The notes under the pieces: generated by a model
Told to the model about the DNA's origin: nothing
Seen by the model: the letters and a program-made list of their open reading frames with translations, nothing else
Database searches by the model: none
Source: Theocolax elegans
Lineage: Eukaryota > Arthropoda > Insecta > Hymenoptera > Cerocephalidae
Reading direction: 5' to 3'
Assembly (NCBI GenBank): GCA_026168455.1
Contig: CM047426.1
Location: 5,015,501 to 5,079,500 of the forward strand
DNA length: 64,000 nucleotides
Position numbers and translations under genes: made by a program
Shown: positions 13,901 through 28,900 of the stretch, piece by piece
Numbering within the stretch: the stretch's first letter is position 1
Layout of the letters: each line of letters opens with the position of its first letter

Positions 13901-16900
13901 TTTTGTATCCTTAAAAATGTGTTTTACCGCGTAATTTAAAAAATTGAGTAACGAAATATTTAACACATTTATTTTTCTCGTCTGCACACACACACATATA
14001 TAAGCGCACAGAAACGAATTTGAATTTATATATATTCGAAAAGAGAAATAAACGAGAATGAAGTGAAATGCGGTTAATGTAATCGTTTATCTACTCAAGT
14101 CGAACCCGAGTGAATGCCCTTTCACTAAGTATGCTTATATGCCGCTTAAACTCCATCCCGATCGAGGCCATCGAAGGTCTTTGGCTAATGCTGGAAAAGA
14201 AATTATAATATTTATACGCGATGGAAAAGTACGAGGTGTCTACACCAAAAAATTGTCACCGAGTGTGCATTTTTCATTCGAGGAAAAAAAAATCGATATT
14301 TATAATACATCAAGTGTTAGAGAAAAATTATGAGTAAAAATAGAAAAATATATATAATTGTTAATTGAGTGGGTAATTATATATTTTATTACGAGATTTA
14401 TTTGAGCAATATTCAATTTGTTAATTTGATGAATAAATATGGGGTTTGACGTTTCTATTGATGAAATTTCTTAAAATAAAAGTTTTTGTTCAGGTAACCT
14501 ATAAACTGTTGAAAATTTCAGAAACGTGCATGATGTGATAAAGTGAACAAAATTGACAAATAATTAAAAAATAATTTTTTACTATCGCGTACGTTATTAT
14601 AAATTTTATTACAAACATAAAAATTATTTATTTTAATTTGATATTACTGTATCCAGCAGTTTATGCATCAAATTAAAAAATGTTAAATAATTTTATCTGG
14701 TTATAAAATTTAATGACTATTTTTTATATATAATTTCACTTCATTTTGTGTTTAATTTAAGAATTTAACGCTATTTTAGTTTTGTAATAAAATTTACATT
14801 TATACACCTAATTATATAATAAGTAATTTTTAAATTTAATCTCAGTTTGCTTAATTATCCAACAGTTTATGCATTATACATTAAACAACATAATTCTTTA
14901 TTTAATTTTTGTTTATCTACAGTAGTATTCAATAATAACGAAATTCACTAAAGAATACATCTAAAATTAATAATTAATTTGACTGATACAATTAAAAGCT
15001 TGATCAATAATTAAATATAATTAAATTTTTGATCAATTAATTAATTTGACTCAACCTCTTCCCTTATAAAAAAAAATTACCAAAAAATATTCTACGAAAA
15101 AAAAGAAAATAAATATAACGTTCACAATAATTCCATAAAATAATTCGACAATAAAAATCTTAAAAGAAAAAAAAAGAGAACTGATAGTGACATAGGTGAA
15201 ATCTTCATCGCACACATCGGTATTTTATATACGGAATTGACTATAAGAGGCGCCTAATGACGTCACAGTTGAACCGTATAAATCTAACATACATTCGAGA
15301 GACGCACGTGCGTTACAATCACTCCAAGGCTGCTAAACACGTTTTGTTTCTCTCTCTCTCTCTATCTCTCTTTTTTTTTCATTCGCATCAGTCTGACTAT
15401 TTCTCGCATTGGTTTAGCTAACGAAAAAAGATTTGGCCGGAAGCCCACCGTCCTTAGAATATAATGTACGGCGATCAAAACAAACCCGATTTAAATTGCT
15501 TTACAATCTACTGCGGGATGATGATGTTTCGTGTACAATTTTTTAACAGATATTTTCTCAAGAGTGCGTGTACATTCTGTATAAATATAAATTTTATGTG
15601 GATAAAAGTTGTTAATTTATTTTTTTTGTCATCAATTATTACAAATTTTATGGAGGAGATGGAGAAATATAGTCGTTTTATATAATAACATTAATTACTT
15701 TGTATTAAGTTTTTGAATTGGAAAAAAATAAAATATATAATTTATGAAAAATGGGAGCATGATATATCTTGTGTATATACGAATGATGATTAATAAGTAT
15801 ATATAAGAATTTTTTATATACGTGAGTTTATTTCTTTATTTTTTGTTAAGAATGAGAATATTTTTATGTTCTTGTTAATGTATACAATGTGTATGCTGAT
15901 ATGTAGTTTTAATGTAATTATTACTTTGTGATATTTAAAAATACTTGAATCAGTTATAATTCGTGTATTCTCTTTTTCGGGTCGCATTAGATTTTTGGTA
16001 ATCTGAATAGTAAAATAAATAGTGTTTATAAATTTTTCTTAGTTTGGAAATTTTAATATTAATAAAATTTGTTAAATATCTTTATATACTCAATTGAAAT
16101 ATCTCTATTCGATTCATTGTAATTCTTATCAAATTTAGAGAGAAATTTCAAGGAATGAGTGTTAAATCGACCTGGACAAGTAATGTAGATTTTTTATATA
16201 ATCTAAATCCTAAAGTGCAAGATTTGACTTTCAAATTAATAAGTCGACAAAATTTTTCAATAAATTAAATTTAATATTTGTTTACATACGTATATTTATC
16301 GAACACGTTCCACTCTTTCACGAATCCTGTAATTTTCATGAAAAATTTGAAATATCAATGAACTAACAATCCTTGAAACGTTTTGAATCCATAAAAACTT
16401 CGAAAACACATGCATAATAAAGAATCAAATTAAAATTTTTGAGATTTTGGAAATCAGGCTAAAATTCTGAAAATTTTTTGAAATACCTTTGAAAACACCT
16501 TGAAATCTTCAGTAATCCTTGAAATCTTTGAATTTTCCATGGAATCTTACAAATCTTTTGGCATGCTTGAAATCTTCGAAATCTTTGTACACGATTTTGT
16601 TGAACTTTGAGATTCATGATAACATTCTATTATGAATTATACAATACCATCTGAGATGTCGCACTGTAAACAAAAACAGGATTCAACCATTATTATTATT
16701 TAATTATTAGACTATATTTAAACGTTCATGTTATATAGTTTCAAAGGTATCATTTCCTACAATTATTTGATACAGCCAATATTAATGATTTAACGAGTAA
16801 TAGTCGAATAACAATTCGATTATTTGAAGGAAATTATGAAACTGTATAAATTTTGTAAACTTATTCTGTATTGAAAAAATTACACTGTTTTTCTCACGAG

Positions 16901-19900
16901 ACAATAAATAGCGAAGATATTCAAGATCGAAAAAATGTCTATTTTATGCTCATTTGTTTATAATTTTAAGAGGAAAAATTTTAAGTAAATATACAACCAA
17001 CATTATTTTATAGAAAGACAAAATATCTTCATTTATCGTTTGAAAAAAGTAAGTAAAAATTTAAAAACATTTCATTTAAATTGTCAAGTTCTGGTATAAA
17101 AAATTAAGTGTATGTAGAATTTTTAAAATAAACCAATATCATTTTGAAAAGAAGATATATAAAACTATAAAATATATTTGTCAACGGAAGGAGCCAAAAG
17201 ATAAGAATTTTGAGATAGTTAATTTAGAATATTGTCTATAATGGTTTTTTGCAACTATCTTGAAATTCCAATAACTTAGAGATGCAGAGAATTACAAATA
17301 ATCTTCAAAAAAAACTTTCTGAATAATTTTTCATAAAGAGCACAATCCATAAAAAAAATAGTAATACCAACTGTTTTTTTAATTGGGTTTTTATTTCCTG
17401 TCGTTTATTTCAAGTTCCCACCCAAAATTTCAAGAGTTAAGCGATAAAAAGTATGAAAAAATTGGTACGTAACCTTAAGTAAAGCTTTCCAGAAAAGATC
17501 CATCCATTATTTAATTTAAAAAATGTAAATACCAATATCATTTCTCTTTATTATGATCATTCTTATTTTACATTTACTTTTCTACACATACTCATACAAA
17601 ACTGTCAAAATCATAATAAAATTTAAATAATCATTCGATTGTTTAGACGGCAAATTTGTGTCGGTAAAATGTGGTGTAAAAATTACAGTTTTGACTTTTT
17701 AAGTCTATAAATATATTACAAATTGATAACAATAAATATTGTTAAACACAGAAAAAACTTTAGTCAAGATATGTTTCCTTCTCGGTTCTGTTTTATCAAA
17801 CAATCCCAGACGCATTGCGTTATAAAAATCGACATTTAACAAGCTCACACGTGCATCCATTGCATAAGACATACACACTGTGTACGATTTCATTTTATTT
17901 ATTTAAGTGTAGCAAACAAAATAAAAACAATTTTCTTTTTTCTTTCATTAAAATTTAGATTTTAATATTGTAAAGATTTTTTATTGCACTTATGTGTGTA
18001 CACATTATTCATTGAAACGAAATTTAAAATTCTTATATCAAAAGTTTTTAAATCGATATTTAAAAAAAAGAATAATTTCGGTCTTATAGTCCATATTAAC
18101 TACAAAATAAAATATTAATTATAAGAAACTAAAAATAATATAATAATTGATTGATTAAAAAATTGAAAAACTTTTATTTTCTTTTGAATAATATTGTATT
18201 TTTTAGAATAAATTGACTATAATTATGTGTTAAGTTATATTATTATTAATTATTAATAATTTATATATAATTTTTTTCTGATACTTTTTGATAATGCAGC
18301 GTTTAATCACTGTATGTAAATTTTTATTTAAAAACCAAAAATGTCAAACTAAAAACTTATTATCTAAACAATTTTTTAATAAAAAAAATTTTTTCAACGT
18401 CCCATTTCTTCAAAGGATACTTAAAGATCACCCGGTAACCAATAAAAAAAAATACTCTTCGGAAAAAATTAAAATCAAGTTGCATTCTCAATTAACACGG
18501 AGGCGTGTGCTTCTGCTGCGGCTGCAAAAAATAATAAACTGTAATTTACGCTCGAGCCTTCTGGAGGTGTGTATTTGTCGAGGCGATAAAAAAAAGCGTG
18601 TGTGAGGAGAGAAGAGCGAGAGTCAAAGACTGATACGGGAAATGTAGTCAGACATCGGTGTGGAAAATTGTTTACAACTCGAGCAACAAAGAATCCACTT
18701 TGTTAGCGAATCAACATGTTTTGCGTATTAAGAAAACTAAAATTAATTACTAAACGTTTGCAACGATACGAAATTATTGTCTTCCACAGTTGATACACAC
18801 GCACAACGATTCGTCATTTACCAAAATCCATCGACAATAACAGGATTGTAAATCTCCGATGCGGAAAGATAACGTGGGCTACGCATTCGTTAAAAATGAC
18901 ATTGTACTTTTTCTCATTATATTATTATATAAATAAATAACAATTCTTTATTTTTGATAACAATAATTTTAATTCATTAATAAAATCGATGATCATCAAA
19001 AATATTATATTTTTAATTCATTATTAATTATTCAAAAATTAATTATTAATTAATTTATAATTTCAATTAGTATTTAAAAATTAATTTTTTTTGAAAATTT
19101 TCTATTTTTTGGGCTTAAATTATTATTTGTCTTTAATTTTTATATTATTAATTTTAATAATTGATTAAAAAATTAGTGTAATAAAAATCAAGTTTTATTA
19201 TATTTTATTAATATTAATAATTTAATTAATTTTTTTCATTGAACAAGGTTTGTAATTAAATAATAAAACTTGATTTTTATACACTTATTTTTTAATGAAT
19301 AATTAAAATTAATAAAATAAAAATTAAAGACAAATAATAATTTAAGCCAATAAAATAAAAAATTTTCAAAAAAATTTAATTTTTTCTTTCATTTATTCAA
19401 TTTAAACATTAAAATTGAAGTTTTTTTTATTAAATTATACTTTAAATTGTTAATAAAATTAATATTTTAATTAAATTAATATACCTTTATAGTACATTAC
19501 TAAAATATTCTTTTATTTTATACAAACATGGAAAGAATAGAATTTTTAACAAACGATCAAACCCAATCGAAAACTACTATTTGATCGAATGTCGAAACGC
19601 TTAGTTTTCTAATCATTTACATAATGTTTTTAAATTCTTATCGTAATGTACTTGAAACGTCGTAAAGAAAATCGTATTATTTACCGCCTAAAACGGGAAA
19701 CAAAAACATCAATTTAAATATTATGTACCCATTACGGTACTAGTTTACAACAGAAATGATGTCACAATGACAAGATAATGGTTGAAATCTTCCGTAAGAA
19801 TTTAAACAAGAAACCACCATCATCATTTATTTCTATGGTATATAAAATTTTTTTATTAAAAAAAATCATCATATGAATAGTTGGTAATGAAAATTTTCAG

Positions 19901-22900
19901 AGGAAATCGTCTCGGAAAATTTGTAATAATATTTACAATTCACTTCTGCGTGCTAAGTTGATATTATTAGCTATAAATATTTAAATCTTATTGAGATCGG
20001 TGGTAAACAACATCGGTTTAATAAGAGTTTAGATTTCAATGTGTTTTACTCTGTCGGCAACCTAAAAAATGAGTATTGGGATTGAATATTGACTACCTTA
20101 AAATAAAAGAAAAATAAATTAATAAATGATGCATGATTATTTTTAAAATTCTTGCGACTTGGTTTATTAATTTCTTTTCTGCGTTGTAACGTTTTTTGAT
20201 ACATAATTAAATAAAACTTTAAAAGATTTAATTCTTGATTGTAAAAAAGATGTTACATCCTGAAATTAATTAGTAATTTGTTTATGAGAAAAAAATATTA
20301 TATCCATCGTATTGCAAGTAATATGCGTGAATTAATCAATAATAAATGTTGTTTTTTTAGATATAAGGAAAATAAATTGTTTTATTACATTTTTATTTTA
20401 TTTTTATTATACACTATAGTAAAATAAGATTTACCCCACATTTATTCAATTAAAATAAATTTTGCATCTGATTTTACTCGGTCGGTAATATCTCAGTATT
20501 CCATCCTGCCAACACGTTTTACAAGTTGATAAAAGTAGATCTCTGTAATTTGCGCCTTGCAGCTTAAATATTCATTCAATCTTTTGGTGAAACAAATTTT
20601 CATCCATCATTAATCAACAAACAGGAAATAATAAAATTAGAAAATTATTGCAAATTCGGCAACAAAAGTTAAAAAATTAAATAATAATAATTGAAAAACA
20701 AAAAATACACACTAAAATTTCATATATTAAAAAAAACCAACTGTCGATACCAACATTAGTAGACAATTAGCATTTTGAAGTTAGTTTAAACCACTTTGTA
20801 GCCATTAATCACGAATTCATTGTCCATTCCTGGTCAAATCACCATACGTTTTTACCCAAAAAAATTTTTACAGACCCTTTAATTTCTACTTGTAAATCCA
20901 CCTAAAAATAAAATCATTAACGTAACGTTAATTAATAAAAGCATCGAGAGAAATAAGTATCAATCGGTACATCGAAAATGTCCGGTTCCCCAAGTTTCTT
21001 TATATACCACGCGATAATCGTTTGTAAAATCGCGTGCCGCCTTTTCTCTCATTCTCTCTCTCTCTTGATTGATAACGCAAACGCGCAATTTGAACGGAGC
21101 AACGCTACAGAAGGAAATTACGTGCTGGTTCGTATTTATATATATCTATGTATGTATGTATATATGTATATAATCGAAGGAGCGCCAATTATTATCTTAG
21201 CCGTAACGAGGCTCGACTGTCGCGACAAATATTCTTATCAGATATAGCTCGCATCTGTGTGCGTGTGTGTGCATGTGTATCTCCTTATCACAAATTCAAG
21301 AGAGCTTTAGATTTTCCTTTGCTCCATGAAAATCCTTGGAAATTTTAACGTGATGCGTTTCAACGGTATATATATATATAATCGAATTTTCGTCTATTTA
21401 GAAAAGAAAATTATGGTTAACATTATTTTTTTTTATTAGTACAGTGTTTGTATATCGCGTAAATATTAAAAGTTTAAACCACTTTGTAGCCATTAATCAC
21501 GAATTCATTGTCCATTCCTGGTCAAATCACCATACGTTTTTACCCAAAAAAATTTTTACAGACCCTTTAATTTCTACTTGTAAATCCACCTAAAAAATAA
21601 AATCATTAACGTAACGTTAATTAATAAAAGCATCGAGAGAAATAAGTATCAATCGGTACATCGAAAATGTCCGGTTCCCCAAGTTTCTTTATATACCACG
21701 CGATAATCGTTTGTAAAATCGCGTGCCGCCTTTTCTCTCATTCTCTCTCTCTCTTGATTGATAACGCAAACGCGCAATTTGAACGGAGCAACGCTACAGA
21801 AGGAAATTACGTGCTGGTTCGTATTTATATATATCTATGTATGTATGTATATATGTATATAATCGAAGGAGCGCCAATTATTATCTTAGCCGTAACGAGG
21901 CTCGACTGTCGCGACAAATATTCTTATCAGATATAGCTCGCATCTGTGTGCGTGTGTGTGCATGTGTATCTCCTTATCACAAATTCAAGAGAGCTTTAGA
22001 TTTTCCTTTGCTCCATGAAAATCCTTGGAAATTTTAACGTGATGCGTTTCAACGGTATATACTATATAATCGAATTTTCGTCTATTTAGAAAAGAAAATT
22101 TATCGTTAACATTATTTTTTTTTATTATTACAGTGTTTGTATATCGCGTAAATAATTAAAAAAATTACACACATATACAGAAAATTGCTTAAGGTTTTTA
22201 TGTATTGATATTTAATGTATGTATATATTTAAAAAAAAAAAATCATTCGATAGGATTAGTATTGGTGTTTAATTAACGCGCGGGATATTATTGTCGAAAA
22301 CCCCGCGACGTCAATATAAATGTTTAAAAAGCTGTTTTTTTATTTGAAATTTTCATGATTAACGGAGAAGGAGGAGGAGGGGGGGGCAGCCGAGTTTTAT
22401 TACTTAGAATTTTATTGGCACTGTTTGCACAAGAAAAATACTTTGTTTAATATTACTCGCTTATCGCTTTATGTATCTTAGGTGTAAAGCTTTCGATTAT
22501 AAAAGTGCGAGGATTTCTTTTTCTTTTTCTTTTTCTTTTTTAAAGCTAAAACCTATATATATGTATATAAGTTCGATCTTGATTGTGGATTGAATTTTTG
22601 AAGGCCCGGTTTTGATTTGAATTTTGATTTTATTGAAGGTTTATAAGCTTGAAGCGGAAATGAAAGAATGTTTAATAATTAATAATTAAATTTTTTTTAT
22701 TTTTTAATTGGGGGTATCATAAATAGTAAAATGTATTAAGTATTTCATTTTAAATTATTTATTCGGAAATTTAATTAATAATTAATTTTTATTTATTGAG
22801 TATTTGAAGATTCACCGCGTTCCGGCAGTAAAGTCGATCATATACGGAATAGACATTGGGCTTACAATGAATTAAATACAAATTGATGATAAAATTTATT

Positions 22901-25900
22901 TATGAGTGAATTTAATGAATTAATACACCAATTTAATTATTAGTTATTTCCTATATAATAAAGCTTGAGCTCATTTAGGCATAATTAATAATTAAAAATT
23001 AAGTATCAATTAAATTTTCGAGAAATTATTAAGTAAAAACTTAATCATTAATTATTCATTAATTAACGATATTAATTAACTATTTACAACTATGTTTCGT
23101 AGAGCGCATGTTTTATTTAGAATAAAAAATTTTATTAAGTAATTGGAAGTATAATTGCGTATCTTAGCTTAAAATTTTAATTTAATTCCTACTCTACCTG
23201 TACGATAATCCCTTTTTTATTAAAAAAAAACATTAAAATTATTTTACAGAAATTTTTACGTTTTCAGTAGCGTGAAAACCCCATGAAATAATAGTCGTAC
23301 AACATTTTTTGTACAAGTATCAAAATTGCATGTAATTAACGTAGAGTTTAATCAGCTGTACATACTGAATTCATTAAATTATTAGACTCTATTAACTGAC
23401 TTTTCTTTCTTTATTGTTTGGAAATTTCCATCTATTAACTTGTTTTCATAGCGCAATAGTTTAATTATAAATATTTAAAAATTATTGTTATTTTATTCTT
23501 AAACATGTGGCTTTACGCGATGTAATAATCAAATTACAGGGACCTACCTTCATAAACCTGAAAATTGTAGCTAAAATATGAAACTAAAAATCTAAAAAAA
23601 TTCGTACGCAATGTTTGATGCAGAAGAAGCCTATAGAGCCTAGTTTAATGAAATACTTTATTTTTATTTAATAAATAAGAAATAATCACTTTTCATCGGT
23701 CATTCAAAAATTACTTAGCCTAGTAGAAATCTCATCATAAATGTAACGTTTTTAAGACAAAAATTGGCCAAGTGTCATAAAATACCTAAAAAGTGCCCAA
23801 TTAATGGCAAAATTCGAGTTTTATTTGACCTTCAAATGTTAAATTTCTACTAGGGAGGTATACGAATTTTTTTTTTTTAAATTTGGATATGATCTTCAGA
23901 ATAAATAGACGAGCGAATATATTTTCACAATGTATTAAGAGAATTAAAAGAAAAATAACCATTATTACTAGATAATTAAAATAATTAAAAAAGTGTATTA
24001 ATTACCGGTTTATAAGTATTATTACAAGTGTTTGTGTAGCTTCACACACGTGTGCATACATAGTCACGTTCTTCCTCAATGTAAGCGAATATTGCTTGAT
24101 TATAATAGTGTAATATATTTTTTATGTACATATAAATAATCGACCTTTTTTCACACTTTTTTTCTGAATTTCGAATAAAAACGAGGAGAAAAATTAATTA
24201 ATATTTAAATTTTAATTGTTCGTTTTAGATAAATTAAAAAATTGCCATTTAAAGTTCAAAAAAAATTTTACTCAAAATATTTATAAAATTAAAAATTTAC
24301 TTTTTTGAAATTTTTGAAAATTGCGAATGATGTTTGTATAGAAAAACTTTCTACTATTATTTTATTATTTTTAGTACGTCGATTAACGGATATTTTTTTT
24401 GGAATTGTGTATTATTAAATGAAAGATTTATTGAAAAATTAATTATTTGAGGGGTTATTATTAATTATTATATTTATTATATATTTCCAATTTATTCAGC
24501 ATATCGTAAAATGACGAAACTTATTTTTTAATTATTATACAGAAAAAACCAATTGTTCGGTCATTTTTTAAAAAAATTACTTTTTCTTCGTCAAAATATT
24601 TGCAAATTATTCGCACTCTCAAACATGAACAATTATTATATAATAAATAATTATAGTATTTTTCTAATCTAAATCTAAAAACTAATTAAAATTTAACTTC
24701 CCCTTAAAAAAAATTCAAATTTTTAATTACACAATTAAAAACTACATTGAAGAAAACACCGATAATTTAAAATCGAAAACCCCCATATTGATAAAAAAAT
24801 ATCCAATAGCCGCGGATAACATTGTTATATCGCGGTTGTTCGACAAGAAGTTTATTATGTCTTCTCTCATTCAACATTGATGAAACGCTTCGAAATTAAA
24901 TCGCTTTGTCCTTGATATTTACGTTTTAATTCGTGTATACGAAATATTTAAACAAAATTTTTTTTATTAAGATTATGGTTTCCTTCTTTGATAATTGTAA
25001 ACTTTATTTTTAACACGGTCACGTAGTTTACTTAAGTATTTTATACCAGGGGTTACATCAGATTTATTTCTCTCTGTCTTTTTTTATTTGTTCGCCGTTT
25101 TGCGACTCTCATTTCGATTAATACTGAATTAAAATTAGGTGACATTCATTTTTTATACACGTATTGTTCATTTAATTAATAATTTTATTTATTTATTTTT
25201 TTTAGTAAAAATAATTGATTAAACGTTTAATAGATTTGTGAATAAATTTGTTTATTATATTATTTTTTTAATTAATAAATATATAAATACTTTTTAAAAA
25301 TTGGTAAATTATGCAATAAATTTTATGAAAAAAATTTAGTAACATTATCCATTTTTAACAGTGTATTCTTTATTTTTTTTTATTTATTTGTCAAAAACTT
25401 TTGTTTATAAAATATTTTTTTAGCTGCTGTTCAATCTAACAGTCCCTCATTATTTTCGCGTTGACTAGATAATCATCCTTAAAAATAAAAAAATTTTCCA
25501 CGATCCACAGAAAATTCTAAAACACTCCAGATTCACAAATACTCGAAAGAAAATTGATCTTGAACCACCAATTAGCCGAAACGTGAGAAAGCGTAAAAGT
25601 TCGACGTCGCGCACGAGACCTAAGTGGCACGTGCTACTGTTTGAAAAAAAAAATAAATGTAAGCGACCACTTTGATCCAGAATTGCGTAATGATTCGAAA
25701 GATCATCTTCATTGATGTTATTCTTGATCCTCACGCGAGCAACTTATCACGCTTCGCAACTGTATAATTGCAATTCATCGTATTGGGGAAAAAGAATTTT
25801 ACAACTTTCAGAGAAGTTTTTATAGTAAAAGTGCTTACAAAATTTTCGTTACATTACGTTTCACTGAAAAGTTAAATTTTTTACAATTAAAATTTTTCTT

Positions 25901-28900
25901 ATTATTATATTGTTCGATAGATCGTTTATTTATAATTTTCTTTATTAGTTTTTTTACGTAAAATTATTCTGAAGTATGGAAATTATGTAGCATTGATGTC
26001 GATTTTAACCTAAATTGTATCTTTCAAAAAGTTAATAGATACGAAGCTATCGATTCGAGATCTATTGCGTCAAAATTTATTATCGCAAGGTTACATGGTT
26101 AGCGCGTTGATCATCATAAAATAAAAAGAGCGTTTTCAAAAAAATGATTGAGTATTTATAAAACAATCATTTTTTCGTTGGCACTCTTTTTTCAAAAAAT
26201 TTGTGTATATAAACTGATTGTTAAAGCAGTATACATTTCTTTGCGGATTATCAAATTGACACGTGCTCTGGGAGATATGTCGGATTAAAAATAAAAATTT
26301 TAATAATTCTTGCATAGATCGTATGTTAGTTTTAAAGAAAATTTTTCAATTTATAGAAATGTACTGCGACGTAAAAGTCAACAAAATTTATACAATTAAC
26401 ATAAATACATTCATAGATTTACTTAAAATTCGACTAAGACAATCATATAATTTTTGGCTGTAAAATTTAAGCATGGAAATTAAAACGATTTGTTAAGAAC
26501 GATTTGATAAGAACGAGTTACCTTTGAAAATGGATAGAAATTTTTAACCTCAGGACATTGATGAATGGTCAAATTTTTATCACAGTAATGATATTTAATT
26601 ATTTTTGAAAAATAAACAATCTCCTTTAATGAATTAAATTTCAAAGTATAATAACAAAATGTTGTCGATTAGTAAGAATAATTTATAATAATGTTTAAAT
26701 TATATTTTCAACATCCTGATTTTGATCTATTTCAATTAATATTTATTAATAAATTCAGCTAAAAATGAATTAATTATTAGTTATTAATTAACAAATTTTT
26801 AGAATCATAACAAAAAAGGTTAGTTAATTTTCTAACAGTGTCTGTATTAATTATTATTTATTTATCTAATATCAATAAAATTTATTTCACTATAAATATT
26901 GTATTAATATTATATATGCGCACAGTTTCTCAAACTATAATTAATACAGAATCGTTCAGAACCTATAAATGTTTCTTTCATTTCGTATTTAACAAAAAGT
27001 TTCTATTACAACTTCACCATGTCTATGTATATCTTGAAAAATTTTTTTTAGTATCGCCTAGCACATGTATATGTATATGTCGTTGAGTATGTACCGAATT
27101 ACTTATCTAATCGTTACGTATATGTTCTTGAAGAAAAATGAATAAATCCTCGACAACACGCCTCTTTTACGTCAAAGAGGCAAAACGCGTTTTCTAAGAT
27201 TCAAAACTATACGTTATAAAATTACGTTTTAAAGTTCTATTGCATTTTTTTCTAGATTAGAATTATACCAATTTTGCGTTGTTGTAGAAAAATAAGTGAT
27301 TCCAAAGATACTTTTGGATATTCAAAATTTTCACGAAAAATTAAGGGGATATAACATTGATTATTGTATAATATTTTGATAATTTTCTAAGAGTGCATAT
27401 AACGTGCTCTTTGGTATATAGATCGATAAAGAAAAAATTTTTTATATAATTATTATTTTTAAAATGTTAATTTATTATTGTATATTAGTATTTTTTACAG
27501 CCAACTCAAATATTATTAAATGTCATAATCGCGAAAAAAGATGATATTATAATATAGTAATTATTTAAAAATAATTATTTAATAATTCAAATTGGACTTT
27601 TTAATCAATCTACGCCAAAACACATTTCATATTCAATATTCAATAAAACTCATTTGGAAAATTATTTTGAAAAAATAGATAATTATTATAACTAAAATAT
27701 ATTATAATTAAAACGAAAATAACATATTTAAAATTAAAATAATAATAGAATATTTAAAAAAATATCTAATATAATATATCTAATAAATATCTAATTTAAT
27801 ATATAATATTTAAATAATAATATGTAATAAATTTAAAAAAAATTAAATAAAATCAAAATTAAAAAATTAAAAAGATATGAGTAAATTAAGAAAAAATCGT
27901 TGATCACAACTAACATTAGGTAAATTACTTAATGTTTTGTTACGATACTTAGATAATAATCCAAAGTACTACCAACGATTCTCTTTCTCTCTATCTTCAA
28001 AGATCCTCGCGTCACAGTTACTATTTCCTACTTACTTATCAATGATCTCTACTAAATCTTCGAATTTCTTCATTTCATTTTACACTTTTTGTTCGTATAC
28101 ACGATTTATGATTTCACTTTTTTTCGGTATTATTGTTTTACGTTGATTACTCGCTCAATGGTTTTTTGACATTGCAGTTGTTCTATAATAACTTTTTTGG
28201 AAGAAAATGAGAAGTTCATTTCCTTTTTTTTAGTTTAATTTGTATTATTTTTGGAACTGAATGAAATTTAAGGATTTTTAATTTTATATGATGTTTTTAT
28301 AAAAAAGTGTATTGAATGTCTAAACGGATGATAGGTGTAAACTAGTCTTATATTAAAATTCGATACAAAAGAGTTTGTTACGAATACAATAGCTTGATTT
28401 CTAACCTCAAAAAGATTAATAAATAAGCAAATTTCTACTATACAGAAAAATAAAAATTTTTTAAAAATCTTATTAATTAAATAGTGTATAAGTAATGTCT
28501 AATTTTTATGGAGATTTCTATGTATAATAGAAATTTGATCATTTATTAATATTTTGAGGTTAGGAATAAATAGCTATTTTTCATCGATTTTTAAAATTAT
28601 AGAGGATATAGGTTACGTCTACCCATCTTATACCGATTTTTTTAAATAATATAGGACATAGGTTGCATCTAACCATCTTATACTGATTTGTTAAACAAAT
28701 GGCTAATAGTTATCCAAAAAAAATTTATATTTTCTATCATAGGAATATTTTTTGTAATTTATACGTTAATTAAATTTTATTAAAGCAATGGTAACGTTGG
28801 TGGAAAATACGGGAGTAATGAAGATTTCCGAGTGTTCGCACATGTATATATGTGAAACAATAAATCAGTATGTTTTATCGCTTATTAATGTTTTATTTCT

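Noticed and set aside
18288..18605. 105-codon Lys-rich frame in intron 2
   Set aside because: Composition follows the AT-rich DNA, no known motif, no splice context or conservation signal that I can judge.
20978..22037. Duplicated 89- and 66-codon frames with identical copies
   Set aside because: They repeat only because the DNA is duplicated; they run through microsatellites and the two frames overlap each other out of phase.
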